Assembly: GCA_001798855.1 (NCBI GenBank) | Contig: MGQQ01000071.1 | Location: 326-35,831, forward strand | Direction of reading: 5' to 3' | Source: Deltaproteobacteria bacterium RBG_16_49_23 | Lineage (GTDB): Bacteria; Desulfobacterota; BSN033; UBA1163 | DNA length: 35,506 nt | Shown: piece after piece, positions 15,705 to 24,654 of the stretch | How positions within the stretch are numbered: position 1 is the first letter of the stretch | Layout of the letters: every line of letters starts with the position of its first letter | Notes under the pieces: model-generated | What the model saw: only the letters and a program-made list of their open reading frames with translations | What the model was told of the DNA's origin: nothing | Database searches by the model: none | Made by a program: the position numbers and the translations under genes

Positions 15705-16610
15705 TTAAGCTTCACCCACCACCCTTACCTCCCTCTCCAGGGAGATGCCCTTCTCCTCGTAGACCCTTCTCTCCACCCACTCCATGAGACGGAGGACCTC
15801 TTCTGCAGTCGCCTTTCCCAGGTTGATGATAAAATTGGCATGGCGATCTGAAACCATCGCCTGCCCCATGCGGAACCCTTTCAGCCCGGTCTCATCAATC
15901 CATTTTCCTGCCTGTCCTTCTTCCGGATTCTTAAAAACGGAGCCTGCGCTCGGGTAATCGAGAGGCTGTGTTCTCTTCCTCATCTCTGAAAAGGATTTTA
16001 CCCGCTCAAGGATCTCCTCTCTTCTTCCTTCCTTCAGACGGAACCTTCCCTTCAGGATGATCCACGATGGCGGTAAAACCAGATTCCGGTAGGTGAACCG
16101 GAGCCTGGACTGGGGTCTCTTCACAATTTCTCCATCCTCTTTCATCAAAGTGACGGAATGGATGACATCCTTCAATTCCGTTCCCCATGCGCCGGCATTC
16201 ATGGCCAGCCCGCCGCCTACGGTCCCTGGAATGCCGAAGAAGGGCTCAAGTCCGGCAAGCCCTTTTTGAACGGAGAATTGAACCAGTTGTTGAAGCGGGC
16301 AGCCGGCTTCAGCCTCCAGAACCTCGCCATCCATCTTAACCTTCTTCATCCCCTGTGTGAGACTGACCACCCACCCATGAATTCCCCTGTCCCTCACAAT
16401 AAGGTTTGTCCCTTTTCCTAAAATGAAGACGGGAATCCTCTTCCTCCCGGCATGCCGGATCACCTTTCTCAGCTCTTTCACATCCTTCGGAAAGAGAAGG
16501 CACTCCGCAGGACCTCCCACTTTGATGGAGGTATATCTCTTCATCGGTGCATCAAAGAGCACCCTCCCCTCAATCAAATCCCTTGCCTCTTCTTTATAAT
16601 CCCGCATCAT
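15705..16610 (-). CDS. murB: UDP-N-acetylenolpyruvoylglucosamine reductase MurB
   Basis: MurB is the FAD enzyme that reduces UDP-GlcNAc-enolpyruvate to UDP-MurNAc with NADPH. Seen here: TSIKVGGPAECLLFP, LGKGTNLIVRD (FAD binding), PGTVGGGLAMNAGAWG, the catalytic Ser in DYPSAGSVFKNP, KGFRMGQAMVSDRHANFIINLG, and the final LEREVRVVGE with the catalytic Glu. The absence of an extra C-terminal loop fits the shorter type II MurB. The start is ATG 16610 or 16607; a longer frame back to 16685 would be translated from the C-rich hairpin and is rejected. About 300 residues is the family norm. Confidence 0.96.
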   Translation of the reverse strand: MMRDYKEEARDLIEGRVLFDAPMKRYTSIKVGGPAECLLFPKDVKELRKVIRHAGRKRIPVFILGKGTNLIVRDRGIHGWVVSLTQGMKKVKMDGEVLEAEAGCPLQQLVQFSVQKGLAGLEPFFGIPGTVGGGLAMNAGAWGTELKDVIHSVTLMKEDGEIVKRPQSRLRFTYRNLVLPPSWIILKGRFRLKEGRREEILERVKSFSEMRKRTQPLDYPSAGSVFKNPEEGQAGKWIDETGLKGFRMGQAMVSDRHANFIINLGKATAEEVLRLMEWVERRVYEEKGISLEREVRVVGEA

Positions 16611-16640
16611 CCCTATTGCGGAGCGCAGATTGCGCCCCCT

Positions 16641-16675
16641 CCCCCACCCTCCCCCCTTGAGGGGGAGGGTGGGGG
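16641..16675. repeat. 15-bp perfect C-rich hairpin between murC and murB
   Basis: CCCCCACCCTCCCCC (16641-16655) and its exact complement (16661-16675) enclose a 5-nt loop. Related hairpins are found in the murG-murC and ftsI-murE gaps. ATTGCGGAGCGCAGATTGCG and ATTCCGCATTCCGAAAT words flank it, and similar words fill the ddl-murB gap at 15676-15704. Confidence 0.75.
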
Positions 16676-16692
16676 GATTCCGCATTCCGAAA

Positions 16693-18063
16693 TCACAAAC
16701 GTTTCACCAGTTCCTCGGCCGCCTGCCAGATATCTCCTGCCCCGAGAGTGATCACCATATCTCCCGGAACAACGATGCCGAGAAGATGGTCAACGATCTC
16801 CTTCTTGTCCGGAATATAGGTCGCATCCTTATGGCCATATTCCCTGATCCCTTCAAAGAGCGCTTTGGCCTCCACCCCTTCCATCCGGTCCTCCCCTGCC
16901 GCATAAATATCCGTGAGGATGAGAACATCGGCGTCGTAAAAGGCGGCCAGAAAATCCCGAAAGAGGGCCTGTGTCCGGGTGTATCGATGGGGTTGAAACA
17001 CAGCGATGATCCTTCTCTTCCATCCTGTTTTTGCTGCCTTCAATGTGGCCATGATCTCCACGGGGTGATGGCCATAATCATCCACCACGAGGACTCCCTT
17101 CTTCTCCCCCTTGATCTGAAACCGCCTTTGAATCCCGCCGAAATCCTTCAGGGTCTCCTGAACGACATGAAAAGGGATGTCGAGTTCAAAGGCGGTGGCT
17201 ACGGCGGCCAGCGCATTATAGACATTGTGAAGGCCCGGCATCCGGATTCTTAACCTTCCGATCTCCTTTCGCTGGTAGAGCACATCAAAGGCGGTGGAGA
17301 GTCCGTCGAATTCGATCTCCCCCGCCTGAAAATCGGCCTGGGTTGTCAACCCGTAAGTGGTGAACCGCTTCTTCAACTTCGGAAGGAGACTCTGAATGTT
17401 GGGATGATCGAGGCAGAGCACGGCCAACCCGAAGAAGGGAATCTTGTTCAGAAAATCGAGAAAGGCCTCTTTAATCTCTTCAATCCCCTTGTAATAGTCG
17501 AGATGCTCCGGATCGATGTTGGTCACCACAGCGATGGTGGGCATCAGTTTGAGAAAGGAGCCGTCGCTCTCATCCGCCTCGGCCACCAGAAACTCCCCCT
17601 GCCCTAACTTCGCATTGCTGCCGATGCTGTTCAGTCTTCCTCCGATGACCACGGTTGGATCGAGTCCGGCCGCACCCAGAACCGTGGCAATGAGGGAGGT
17701 CGTCGTCGTCTTGCCATGGGTTCCCGCAATGGCGATGCCCACCTTCATTCGCATCAATTCCGCCAGCATCTCCGCCCTCGGAATGACAGGAATGCGCCTC
17801 TCCTCAGCCACTTCGACCTCCGGATTGTTCGGACGAATGGCAGAGGAGACGACCACGACATCGGCCTCCTTCACATTCTCCCTCCGGTGGCCATAATCGA
17901 CTTGGCATCCCAGGACCTGGAGCCTCCGGGTGACCTCTGTCTCCTTCATGTCCGATCCGCTGATCTGGTATCCCAGGTTCAGCAGAACCTCAGCGATCCC
18001 GCTCATCCCGATGCCGCCGATCCCAACGAAATGGATGTTTCTGATCTTTATTTTTCGATACAT
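16693..18063 (-). CDS. murC: UDP-N-acetylmuramate-L-alanine ligase MurC
   Basis: MurC adds the first residue, L-alanine, to UDP-MurNAc with ATP. The 456-residue protein has the N-terminal Rossmann-like [17 protein letters not shown] (11-27), the ATP loop GTHGKTTTT (114-122), the central [12 protein letters not shown] and [10 protein letters not shown], and the C-terminal [12 protein letters not shown] and FQPHRYTRT motifs. All are typical of MurC and distinguish it from the other Mur ligases. It has a normal length. The start ATG 18063 has only a weak SD. It is separated from murG by a 119-bp gap with two C-rich hairpins and from murB by 82 bp. Confidence 0.97.
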   Translation of the reverse strand: MYRKIKIRNIHFVGIGGIGMSGIAEVLLNLGYQISGSDMKETEVTRRLQVLGCQVDYGHRRENVKEADVVVVSSAIRPNNPEVEVAEERRIPVIPRAEMLAELMRMKVGIAIAGTHGKTTTTSLIATVLGAAGLDPTVVIGGRLNSIGSNAKLGQGEFLVAEADESDGSFLKLMPTIAVVTNIDPEHLDYYKGIEEIKEAFLDFLNKIPFFGLAVLCLDHPNIQSLLPKLKKRFTTYGLTTQADFQAGEIEFDGLSTAFDVLYQRKEIGRLRIRMPGLHNVYNALAAVATAFELDIPFHVVQETLKDFGGIQRRFQIKGEKKGVLVVDDYGHHPVEIMATLKAAKTGWKRRIIAVFQPHRYTRTQALFRDFLAAFYDADVLILTDIYAAGEDRMEGVEAKALFEGIREYGHKDATYIPDKKEIVDHLLGIVVPGDMVITLGAGDIWQAAEELVKRL

Positions 18064-18076
18064 AATAAGTTCGATT

Positions 18077-18176
18077 CCCCCTCACCCTAACCCTCTCCCG
18101 CCAGGGGAGAGGGAAAACTTTCATAACAACTTTTTAAAAATCCCCTCCCCCTCGACGGGGGAGGGTGAGGGTGGGG
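18077..18176. repeat. C-rich double hairpin between murG and murC
   Basis: Two perfect 9-bp hairpins lie at 18091-18113 (CCCTCTCCC) and 18143-18165 (CCCTCCCCC), with 5-nt loops. They sit within flanks CCCCCTCACCCT and AGGGTGAGGGTGGGGG that mirror each other. The unit looks like a bipartite palindromic repeat element. Confidence 0.7.
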
Positions 18177-18182
18177 GTGAAA

Positions 18183-19259
18183 TTATGCCCCAATTAACGC
18201 ATAACACTGATCCACGATCTCTTCGGCTGCTCTCGGACACCCGATCCTCTGGATCGCCCCTTCCATCTTCTCCCTTTCCTCCGGATGGTGGTAAAGATGG
18301 AGAATGCTCTCGGATAGCGATGGACCTTTCAACTCCTCATCCAGAATCATTCTGGCTGCCCCCAGATCGACCAGCCTTCTCGCATTCTTCCATTGGTGGT
18401 GATGAGCTGCATAGGGATAAGGGATGAGAATCGACGCCTTTCCGCAGACAGCCAGTTCCGCAACCGTGCTCGCCCCTGACCGGCAGATCACCAGGTCGGC
18501 CCTCCGGTAGCAGCGCGCCATCTCATCAATAAAAGGCGTTACCTCTGCTTCGAATCCCTTCTCGGCATAGCCTCTTGAAACAAAGTCCAGGTCCTCTTTC
18601 CCGGTCTGATGGATAAACCTCAAAGAGGACCTCAACTCCTGGAGCAAGGGCAAGGCCTCCAATAAGGCCGCATTGATCCGGTGCGCGCCCGCACTTCCAC
18701 CGAAGACGAGAAGGGTGAATCGATCTCCCTTCTCCCTTGAAGACGCAGAGGCAATGATCTCTTTCCTGATCGGGTTGCCGGTCAGAACCGTCTTTCTTTC
18801 AGGAAAGTGCTTCTTCGTCTCTTCGAAGGAGACAAAAATCCGCTGACTAAATCTCTTCAAAATCCTGTTGGTCATTCCCGGAATCACATTCTGCTCATGG
18901 ATAGCCCTTTTCATCCTGAGAAGAGAGGCAGCCAGAACCGCGGGCCCGGAGGCATATCCCCCCACGCCTAACACAAACTGGGGCTGAAACTCCTTCAGGA
19001 TGGCCGAAGCCTCGGTCATGGCCTTCGGCAGAGCCCAGAGGGCTCTCAGTTTTCCCGTTAGGGATCTTCCTTTGATGGGCATCGCATGGATCATCTTCAG
19101 CGGAAATCTCCCTCCGGCCAGCACCCTGGCTTCGATGCCACGCTCCGTCCCGATGAAGAGGACTTCATTCCCCGTCTCCCTTTCAATAAAAGCCTCGGCA
19201 ATCGCCATGCCGGGAAAGAGGTGGCCTCCTGTGCCCCCTCCGGCTATCACACACCTCAT
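18183..19259 (-). CDS. murG: Lipid II synthase MurG
   Basis: MurG transfers GlcNAc from UDP-GlcNAc to lipid I on the cytoplasmic face of the inner membrane, forming lipid II. The 358-residue GT-B protein opens with the G-loop IAGGGTGGHLFPGMAIAE and has VLGVGGYASGPAVLAA, HEQNVIPGMTNRIL, the second G-loop LVFGGSAGAHRIN, and the UDP-GlcNAc-binding block ICRSGASTVAELAVCGKASILIPYPYAAHHHQWKNA. Its ATG overlaps the ftsW stop (ATGA), so the two are probably translationally coupled, fitting their shared role in making and using lipid II. Confidence 0.97.
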   Translation of the reverse strand: MRCVIAGGGTGGHLFPGMAIAEAFIERETGNEVLFIGTERGIEARVLAGGRFPLKMIHAMPIKGRSLTGKLRALWALPKAMTEASAILKEFQPQFVLGVGGYASGPAVLAASLLRMKRAIHEQNVIPGMTNRILKRFSQRIFVSFEETKKHFPERKTVLTGNPIRKEIIASASSREKGDRFTLLVFGGSAGAHRINAALLEALPLLQELRSSLRFIHQTGKEDLDFVSRGYAEKGFEAEVTPFIDEMARCYRRADLVICRSGASTVAELAVCGKASILIPYPYAAHHHQWKNARRLVDLGAARMILDEELKGPSLSESILHLYHHPEEREKMEGAIQRIGCPRAAEEIVDQCYALIGA

Positions 19260-20356
19260 CTTCGTTCCGCATGGGTTGAAAGGTGAAGAAGAATCCCCAA
19301 CCCGATGAAATTGGCAATCAATGATGTCCCTCCGTAGCTCACAAAGGGAAGGGTCAACCCTTTGGTCGGAAGAAGTCCCAGGACCACTCCCATATTGATG
19401 ATCGCCTGAAGAGAGATCATTAAAGTGATCCCCAGCGCCAAATAGGAACCGAACCTATCCTGAATCGAAATTCCAATCTGGATTCCCCTGAAGGCCAGGA
19501 TGAAAAAGAGAACGACCACTCCCATCGCCCCCACCAGTCCCAGTTCTTCTCCGATAATGGAGAAGATGAAGTCCGTGTGAGGGGCTGGAAGGAAGAAGAG
19601 TTTCTGTCTCCCCTCTCCCAGGCCAAGCCCGAAGAGGCCGCCCGAGCCAAAGGAGAGGAAAGACTGGATGATCTGAAAACTGGTTCCCGTTGGATCGTCC
19701 CAGGGGCGGATGAAACCGATCAACCTCTTATAACGGTATTCTGCATTCATCAGAAGCGCATAGACCACCGGAGCGGCAAGCAGAAAGGCGCCTGCAATAT
19801 AGATCACCCTCGCACCGCTGATAAAGAGGAGGAGAAAGACCATGATCGTGAGAAAGAGAGCCGCCCCGAAATCAGGCTCCTTCAACACCAGTCCGATGAC
19901 CAGGCCGGAGAGCAGGAGCGTCGGAAGAAAACTGAAGGAAAAGCTCCGTATCTTTTCTTCCTTCTTGGTCAGGAAGTAAGCCAGAAAGATGATCAGACCC
20001 AGCTTGGCAAATTCCGAGGGCTGGAAGGTGAACGTGCTGATCTTTAACCATCGCATCGATCCGCCCGCCCGGTGGCCTATGCCCGGGATCAATACGGCGA
20101 TGAGGAACAGGACGGAGAGCACGAAGATGGGGTAGGCAAATCGCTTCAGTATTCCGTAAGGGAAGAACATCATCATGATCATCAATATAAAACCGGCTCC
20201 TGCATAAAGAGCCTGCCTCTTCAGAAAGTAGTAAGGATCGCCAAACCGGTCTCCTGCAATGATAGCGCTTGTGCTATAGACCATCACAATTCCAATGCCC
20301 ACAAGAATAAGGGCAACGATTAAAAGAATGAAATCGAATCTACCTTTTGACCTCAT
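19256..20356 (-). CDS. ftsW: SEDS glycosyltransferase FtsW
   Basis: FtsW is the septal SEDS peptidoglycan polymerase, working with the transpeptidase FtsI. The 366-residue protein has about ten hydrophobic helices and the SEDS signatures: MVYSTSAIIAG, LKISTFTFQPSEFAKLGLIIFLA, LKEPDFGAALFL, the extracellular loop with IQSFLSFGSGGLFGLGLGEGRQKLFFLPAPHTDFIFSIIGEELG, and the late LPTKGLTLPFVSYGGTSLI. The acid in the LKEPDFG block corresponds to the conserved Asp of SEDS enzymes. Its place next to murG in a dcw cluster points to FtsW rather than RodA. There is no clear SD; the gap to murD upstream is 238 bp. Confidence 0.95.
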   Translation of the reverse strand: MRSKGRFDFILLIVALILVGIGIVMVYSTSAIIAGDRFGDPYYFLKRQALYAGAGFILMIMMMFFPYGILKRFAYPIFVLSVLFLIAVLIPGIGHRAGGSMRWLKISTFTFQPSEFAKLGLIIFLAYFLTKKEEKIRSFSFSFLPTLLLSGLVIGLVLKEPDFGAALFLTIMVFLLLFISGARVIYIAGAFLLAAPVVYALLMNAEYRYKRLIGFIRPWDDPTGTSFQIIQSFLSFGSGGLFGLGLGEGRQKLFFLPAPHTDFIFSIIGEELGLVGAMGVVVLFFILAFRGIQIGISIQDRFGSYLALGITLMISLQAIINMGVVLGLLPTKGLTLPFVSYGGTSLIANFIGLGILLHLSTHAERR

Positions 20357-20594
20357 AACTTATTAAGGGTCTCATCCTTTAATGAATATTTTAAAAATCC
20401 CTCCCAACCGTCCGGCGCCAAAGTCCCAATGCTTGGCGCTGCATTAGCAGTGCGGCTCTGGACGGCGGCGCCTCCCTTTGCCCTCCGGGTCGGAGACCAC
20501 TCTGGGTCAGAGACCAAAGGGAGGAATTACCCCTCTTTGGCCGCCGGCCCATAGGGCCTCTGGCCCGGAGGGAAAAGAGGGGATAGGGGAGATT
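20357..20594. repeat. Composite palindromic element between murD and ftsW
   Basis: This 238-bp gap is GC-rich and full of nested palindromes. CCTCCCTTTG (20471-20480) pairs with CAAAGGGAGG (20515-20524). CCCCTCTTT (20530-20538) pairs with AAAGAGGGG (20574-20582), enclosing an imperfect GGCC...GGCCC / GGGCC...GGCC stem. The left part (about 20408-20470) has GTCCGGCGCC / GGACGGCGGCGCC words facing each other. No gene is seen. Confidence 0.6.
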
Positions 20595-21938
20595 TTACAG
20601 GCGTCGCACCGCTTCCTTGAACACCTTTCCTCTTTCCTTGTAATCCCTGAACATATCGAAACTCGAACAGGCGGGCGAGAGAAGGACCACCTCCCCTGTC
20701 TTCGCCATCCGGTGAGCCAGAAGGACCGCCTCCTCCATTGTCCCTGCCATCACCGTCTCCGTCAAAGGCCCTAACTCCCGGGCCATTCTCTCTTTCGCCT
20801 CTCCGATGAGAATCATCCGTTTAACACGGGTCTGTACCCACTCCCTGAGGGGACGGAGATCCGTATTCTTATCCTTCCCGCCTGCGATCAGAATGACAGG
20901 CTCCTGGAAGCTCTGAAGTGACTTGACCACGGAGCCCACATTCGTTCCCTTCGAATCGTTGTAATAGGGAACACCCTCAATCTCGCGGACAAATTCGAGG
21001 CGATGCTCCAGTCCCCTGAACCGGTTGAGAACCCTTTCGATCGCTCCTTTCGAACTGCCGAAGAGCCTTGCCGCAATGACAGCCGCCATCATATTCTCCA
21101 CATTGTGGATCCCTTTCAGAGGCGACTGACTCAAAGGATAGGCCTCTTCCACGCCTCCTAATCGGAGGAGAATCTCCTTCCCGTTGAAAAAACCGCCTTC
21201 TTCGACCCTCTCCTTCAGGCTGAAAAAGAGCTTCTTTGCCCTCACCCTCTCCGCGTACTTCATCACCATGGGATCATCCCGATTGAGGATTGCCAGATCC
21301 TCGATCCCCTGGTTCTTAAAAATCCTCATCTTTGCCTCGATATAGTCTTCGTATCTCGAATAACGGTCGAGATGATCTTCGGTGATATTGAGGAGGACCG
21401 AGCACCTGGGCCGGAAGCGCTCACTCCCTTCCAGTTGGAAACTGGAGACCTCAACGACCAACAGCTCATACCGGTCTCCTCCCTCTGCGAAAAGGATCAG
21501 AGGCTCTCCCACATTGCCGCCGACTCCGACTTTCTTTCCTTCTTCCTTCAGCATCTCGCCGATGAGCAGGGTCGTTGTCGTCTTGCCATTCGTGCCCGTG
21601 ATCGCAATGATGGGAATGTTGATGAAATGGTAAGCCAGCTCCATTTCACTGATCACCTGTATTCCCTGATCCATGGCCTTCTGAATCGGATCGAGGGTCG
21701 GGTCAACTCCCGGGCTGAGAACGATGAGATCCTGATGGAGAAAGTTTCTCACCGTATGGCCGCCCCACTCCATCGAGATGGACATCGCCTTTAACTCCTG
21801 AGCAACCTCTTTCATCTCTTCTTCGGGTTTCACCTCCGAAGCGCCGACGATCGATCCTTTCTCCTTGAGGAACCTCACCGTCGCCAGTCCTGTTTTGGCC
21901 AGCCCCACCACTAAAACTTTTCTGCCGAGAAGATCCAT
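20595..21938 (-). CDS. murD: UDP-MurNAc-L-alanine-D-glutamate ligase MurD
   Basis: MurD adds D-glutamate to UDP-MurNAc-L-Ala. With the start at ATG 21938 the protein has 447 residues and begins MDLLGRKVLVVGLAKTGLATVRFL, as the family does. It carries LSPGVDPT, the ATP loop GTNGKTTTT (about 115-123), NITEDHLDRY, the HNVENMMAAVIAAR motif, YNDSKGTNVGSVVKSL and the C-terminal LLSPACSSFDMF. A longer frame back to 21995 would be translated from the repeat upstream and does not resemble MurD, so it is rejected. The SD is weak and lies within the repeat edge. Gaps on both sides (234 and 238 bp) are filled by repeats. Confidence 0.97.
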   Translation of the reverse strand: MDLLGRKVLVVGLAKTGLATVRFLKEKGSIVGASEVKPEEEMKEVAQELKAMSISMEWGGHTVRNFLHQDLIVLSPGVDPTLDPIQKAMDQGIQVISEMELAYHFINIPIIAITGTNGKTTTTLLIGEMLKEEGKKVGVGGNVGEPLILFAEGGDRYELLVVEVSSFQLEGSERFRPRCSVLLNITEDHLDRYSRYEDYIEAKMRIFKNQGIEDLAILNRDDPMVMKYAERVRAKKLFFSLKERVEEGGFFNGKEILLRLGGVEEAYPLSQSPLKGIHNVENMMAAVIAARLFGSSKGAIERVLNRFRGLEHRLEFVREIEGVPYYNDSKGTNVGSVVKSLQSFQEPVILIAGGKDKNTDLRPLREWVQTRVKRMILIGEAKERMARELGPLTETVMAGTMEEAVLLAHRMAKTGEVVLLSPACSSFDMFRDYKERGKVFKEAVRRL

Positions 21939-21945
21939 ATCTTCA

Positions 21946-22168
21946 GGTGGAATGATGGAATGTTGGAATAATGGGTAAACCATAACGAACGCCACTGGAA
22001 AGTTGTCATTGCAAGGAGCGGGAACGACGAAGCAATCCTGTGAGATTGCTTCCCCCGAATCAAGTTCGGGGTCGCAATGACAGTCTGTAGAATGTCAACT
22101 GATTTAAGGCGTTCACTGTCATTACTTCTTAACCCAATATTCCAATGTTCCATTCTTCCAATATTCCA
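21946..22168. mobile_element. Nested composite repeat between mraY and murD
   Basis: The outer arms are inverted copies of TGGAAT-type sequence: 21948-21976 (TGGAATGATGGAATGTTGG and on) and 22132-22168 (ACCCAATATTCC...TATTCCA). Inside lies a second palindromic unit bounded by GTCATTGC (22005-22012) and GCAATGAC (22074-22081). It contains two perfect hairpins, GAAGCAATC/GATTGCTTC (22029-22052) and CCCCGAA/TTCGGGG (22053-22071). The inner 77-bp unit resembles the well-known GTCATTGCGAGGAGC dispersed repeat. The arrangement suggests one small repeat inserted into another, without any transposase. Confidence 0.6.
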
Positions 22169-22172
22169 TGTT

Positions 22173-23249
22173 TTATCTGAGTTTCAACGAGCCGATGGCC
22201 ACCAATCCCAGGATGATGCCGATGATCCAGAACCGGACAATGATCTTCGGCTCTGCCCAGCCCTTCAATTCAAAATGGTGATGGATGGGCGCCATCCGGA
22301 AGACCCTCTTCTTGCGCAACTTGAACGAGATGACCTGAATGATGACCGAAAGCGTCTCAACCACAAAGATCCCGCCCACGATCATCAGGAGAAACTCCTG
22401 TTTCGTGACGACGGCGATCGTCCCCAGGGTCGCTCCTAATGCCAGCGAGCCGACATCGCCCATAAAGACCTGGGCAGGATAGGTATTGAACCAGAGAAAT
22501 CCCAGACCGGAGCCAAGAAGGGCTCCGCATAGGATGGTGAGCTCACCGCTCCCTCTGACAAAGGGGATCTGAAGATAACTGGCAAACCGGAAATGACCTG
22601 CCAGATAACAGAAGAGAATGAAGGTGCCGCTGGCAATCAATACCGGTCCGATGGCCAATCCATCCAGCCCATCGGTCAGGTTGACGGCATTGGCGGTGCC
22701 CACGATGACGAACATTCCGAAGAGGAGATACCAGTCTCCGAGGTCCGGCATCACTTTCTTGAAGAAAGGAAAGATCAGTTTCGAATCGTGGTCCATCAGG
22801 TGGAACAGGACCCAGCTTGTCACTAAGCCCATCGCCACCTGGATGGGAAATTTATATCGCGCCTTAATGCCGAGGCCATTCCTATCCCGGACCTTTTTAT
22901 AGTCATCGAGAAACCCAAGCGCTCCGAATCCCAGAGTGGTCAGCAGCACAATCCAGATATATCGGTTCGCCAGGTCCGCCCAGAGAAGGGTCGGGATAAG
23001 GAGCGCCATCAGGATTAGACTTCCTCCCATGGTGGGTGTCCCGTTTTTGGAGAGATGGCGGGGTGGAACATCTTCCCTCACCACCTGCTTGATCTGAAAA
23101 GCCTTCAACTTCCGGATGACCCAGGGGCCGATGATAAAACTGATGAGCAAGGCGGTCAGAATGGCGTAGACCGTCCGGATGGTGATGTAACGGAAGACAT
23201 TGAAAAAGGAGATCAGCTCATGAAGAGGATAGAGCAGATGATAGAGCAT
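22173..23249 (-). CDS. mraY: Phospho-MurNAc-pentapeptide transferase MraY
   Basis: MraY moves phospho-MurNAc-pentapeptide onto undecaprenyl phosphate, producing lipid I. The 358-residue, roughly ten-helix protein has [14 protein letters not shown] near the start, as in E. coli MraY, then [11 protein letters not shown], the Asp pair [38 protein letters not shown], and the MraY-specific [17 protein letters not shown]. Its first 32 nt overlap the end of murF in another frame. The start agrees with the family, so the overlap appears real. Translational coupling to murF is likely. Confidence 0.98.
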   Translation of the reverse strand: MLYHLLYPLHELISFFNVFRYITIRTVYAILTALLISFIIGPWVIRKLKAFQIKQVVREDVPPRHLSKNGTPTMGGSLILMALLIPTLLWADLANRYIWIVLLTTLGFGALGFLDDYKKVRDRNGLGIKARYKFPIQVAMGLVTSWVLFHLMDHDSKLIFPFFKKVMPDLGDWYLLFGMFVIVGTANAVNLTDGLDGLAIGPVLIASGTFILFCYLAGHFRFASYLQIPFVRGSGELTILCGALLGSGLGFLWFNTYPAQVFMGDVGSLALGATLGTIAVVTKQEFLLMIVGGIFVVETLSVIIQVISFKLRKKRVFRMAPIHHHFELKGWAEPKIIVRFWIIGIILGLVAIGSLKLR

Positions 23250-24654
23250 CCCTTTTCTCCCTCCTTGCCCTCAAGCCCTGAACGACTTTTTCCATCGCCA
23301 TCCCTCTCGAACCTTTGACCAGCACCCAATCCCCTTCCCGGGCCGTTTCTCTCAATATCGATACGGCCTCCGAATGGGTCTCCACCACCTTTGCCCTTTC
23401 ATGTTTCAATCCTTCGCGAATGGCCGACTCCACAACGACAGGGGCTTCCTCCCCTATGGCCAGCAGAAGATCAATTGAAAGTTCTGCAACCTTCTTCCCT
23501 AATTCCCGATGGGCCTCCACGGTAAACTCTCCCAGCTCCAGCATATCGCCTAAGACGGCAATGGCCCTGCCCTTTCCTTTTGCTTCTGAAAGGGTTTCAA
23601 GGGCCAGTTCCATCGAATCCGGATTGGCATTATAGGCATCGTTGATCAGAGTCATTCCCCTTTCAAGGGAGAGGACTTCCATCCTCATGGAAAGAGACCG
23701 GAATCGCTCCAGGGCTTCTTTTGTTTTTTCCAGTTCAATGCCAAAGAGGCTCGCCGCCGCAATCGCTGAGAGGGCGTTGTGAACAAAATGTCTTCCCGGC
23801 AATGGAAGGCGGATTTCTGTCCCCTCTCCTTCCAGGACCAGAATGAAGGAAGTTCCTTTCATCCCGTGGAGGCGTATCTCCTTCGCCATCACATCGGCGG
23901 GATGATCGATTCCGAAAGTGATCTTCTGCCCCTGGAACTCCTCTCCGAGATGGACCACCCTGGGATCGTCCCGGTTGACGATGATCGACCCATCCTTTCT
24001 CATCCTCCGGAAGAGTTCACCCTTCTCCTCTTTGATCCTCTCCAGACTCCCCAGCCCTTCGAGATGGGCTCTCTGGATATTAGTGATCAATCCCACATCA
24101 GGCTCTGCAATCTCGGTGAGCTTCCTGATTTCTCCGGGCACATTCATCCCCATTTCAAGAACGACCACCCTCTCCCTCTCCGTGAGATTGAGGAGGGTAA
24201 GGGGAAGACCGATGAGGTTGTTCAGATTTCCTTCCGTCTTGAGAACAGGAAACGTGGTCTCGAGACAGGCGGAAATCATCTCCTTCGTTGTCGTCTTACC
24301 ATTGCTCCCCGTCAGGGCAACAACCGGCGTGCCATACTTACGCCTTTGGTGCCTGGCGATATTCCCAAGGGCATGAAGCGTATCCCGGACAGCAATGACC
24401 GGCCTGGATCGATAACCGTTCCAGCGGATATCCCCGGCCTTATCTTCTGCGATCACCACGCCTCCGGCCCTTTTCTCCAGGGCTTCGATGGCAAAATGGT
24501 GGCCATCGAACCGGTTCCCTTTCAGAGCGATGAAGAGCGCCCCTTCTGTCACGGCTCTTGAATCCGTGGTGATGGTCTGGAAAAGGACATCCCTCCTTCC
24601 CTGCAGAAGTTTTCCCTCTGTGGCATTCAGGATCTCCTTGATATGAAACGTCAC
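23218..24654 (-). CDS. murF: UDP-MurNAc-tripeptide D-alanyl-D-alanine ligase MurF
   Basis: MurF adds D-Ala-D-Ala, made by Ddl, to the tripeptide. The 478-residue protein shows [27 protein letters not shown], the ATP loop [13 protein letters not shown] (about 115-127), [39 protein letters not shown], and [19 protein letters not shown], all typical of MurF. It starts with GTG, overlapping the murE stop by 4 nt (GTGA). The last 32 nt overlap mraY. The final residues (LSSALSSS) are low complexity and probably dispensable. Confidence 0.97.
   Translation of the reverse strand: MTFHIKEILNATEGKLLQGRRDVLFQTITTDSRAVTEGALFIALKGNRFDGHHFAIEALEKRAGGVVIAEDKAGDIRWNGYRSRPVIAVRDTLHALGNIARHQRRKYGTPVVALTGSNGKTTTKEMISACLETTFPVLKTEGNLNNLIGLPLTLLNLTERERVVVLEMGMNVPGEIRKLTEIAEPDVGLITNIQRAHLEGLGSLERIKEEKGELFRRMRKDGSIIVNRDDPRVVHLGEEFQGQKITFGIDHPADVMAKEIRLHGMKGTSFILVLEGEGTEIRLPLPGRHFVHNALSAIAAASLFGIELEKTKEALERFRSLSMRMEVLSLERGMTLINDAYNANPDSMELALETLSEAKGKGRAIAVLGDMLELGEFTVEAHRELGKKVAELSIDLLLAIGEEAPVVVESAIREGLKHERAKVVETHSEAVSILRETAREGDWVLVKGSRGMAMEKVVQGLRARREKRDALSSALSSS

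Noticed and set aside
16611..16685. N-terminal extension of MurB (25 residues)
   Set aside because: It would be translated from the C-rich hairpin and has no likeness to MurB; the family start fits ATG 16610/16607.
21939..21995. N-terminal extension of MurD (19 residues)
   Set aside because: It comes from the repeat arm; MurD proteins begin at the MDLLGRKVLVVG segment.
23779..24561. Plus-strand frame of 260 codons antisense to murF
   Set aside because: The longest shadow frame in the window, but murF is fully supported on the other strand, and the frame has no known motif.
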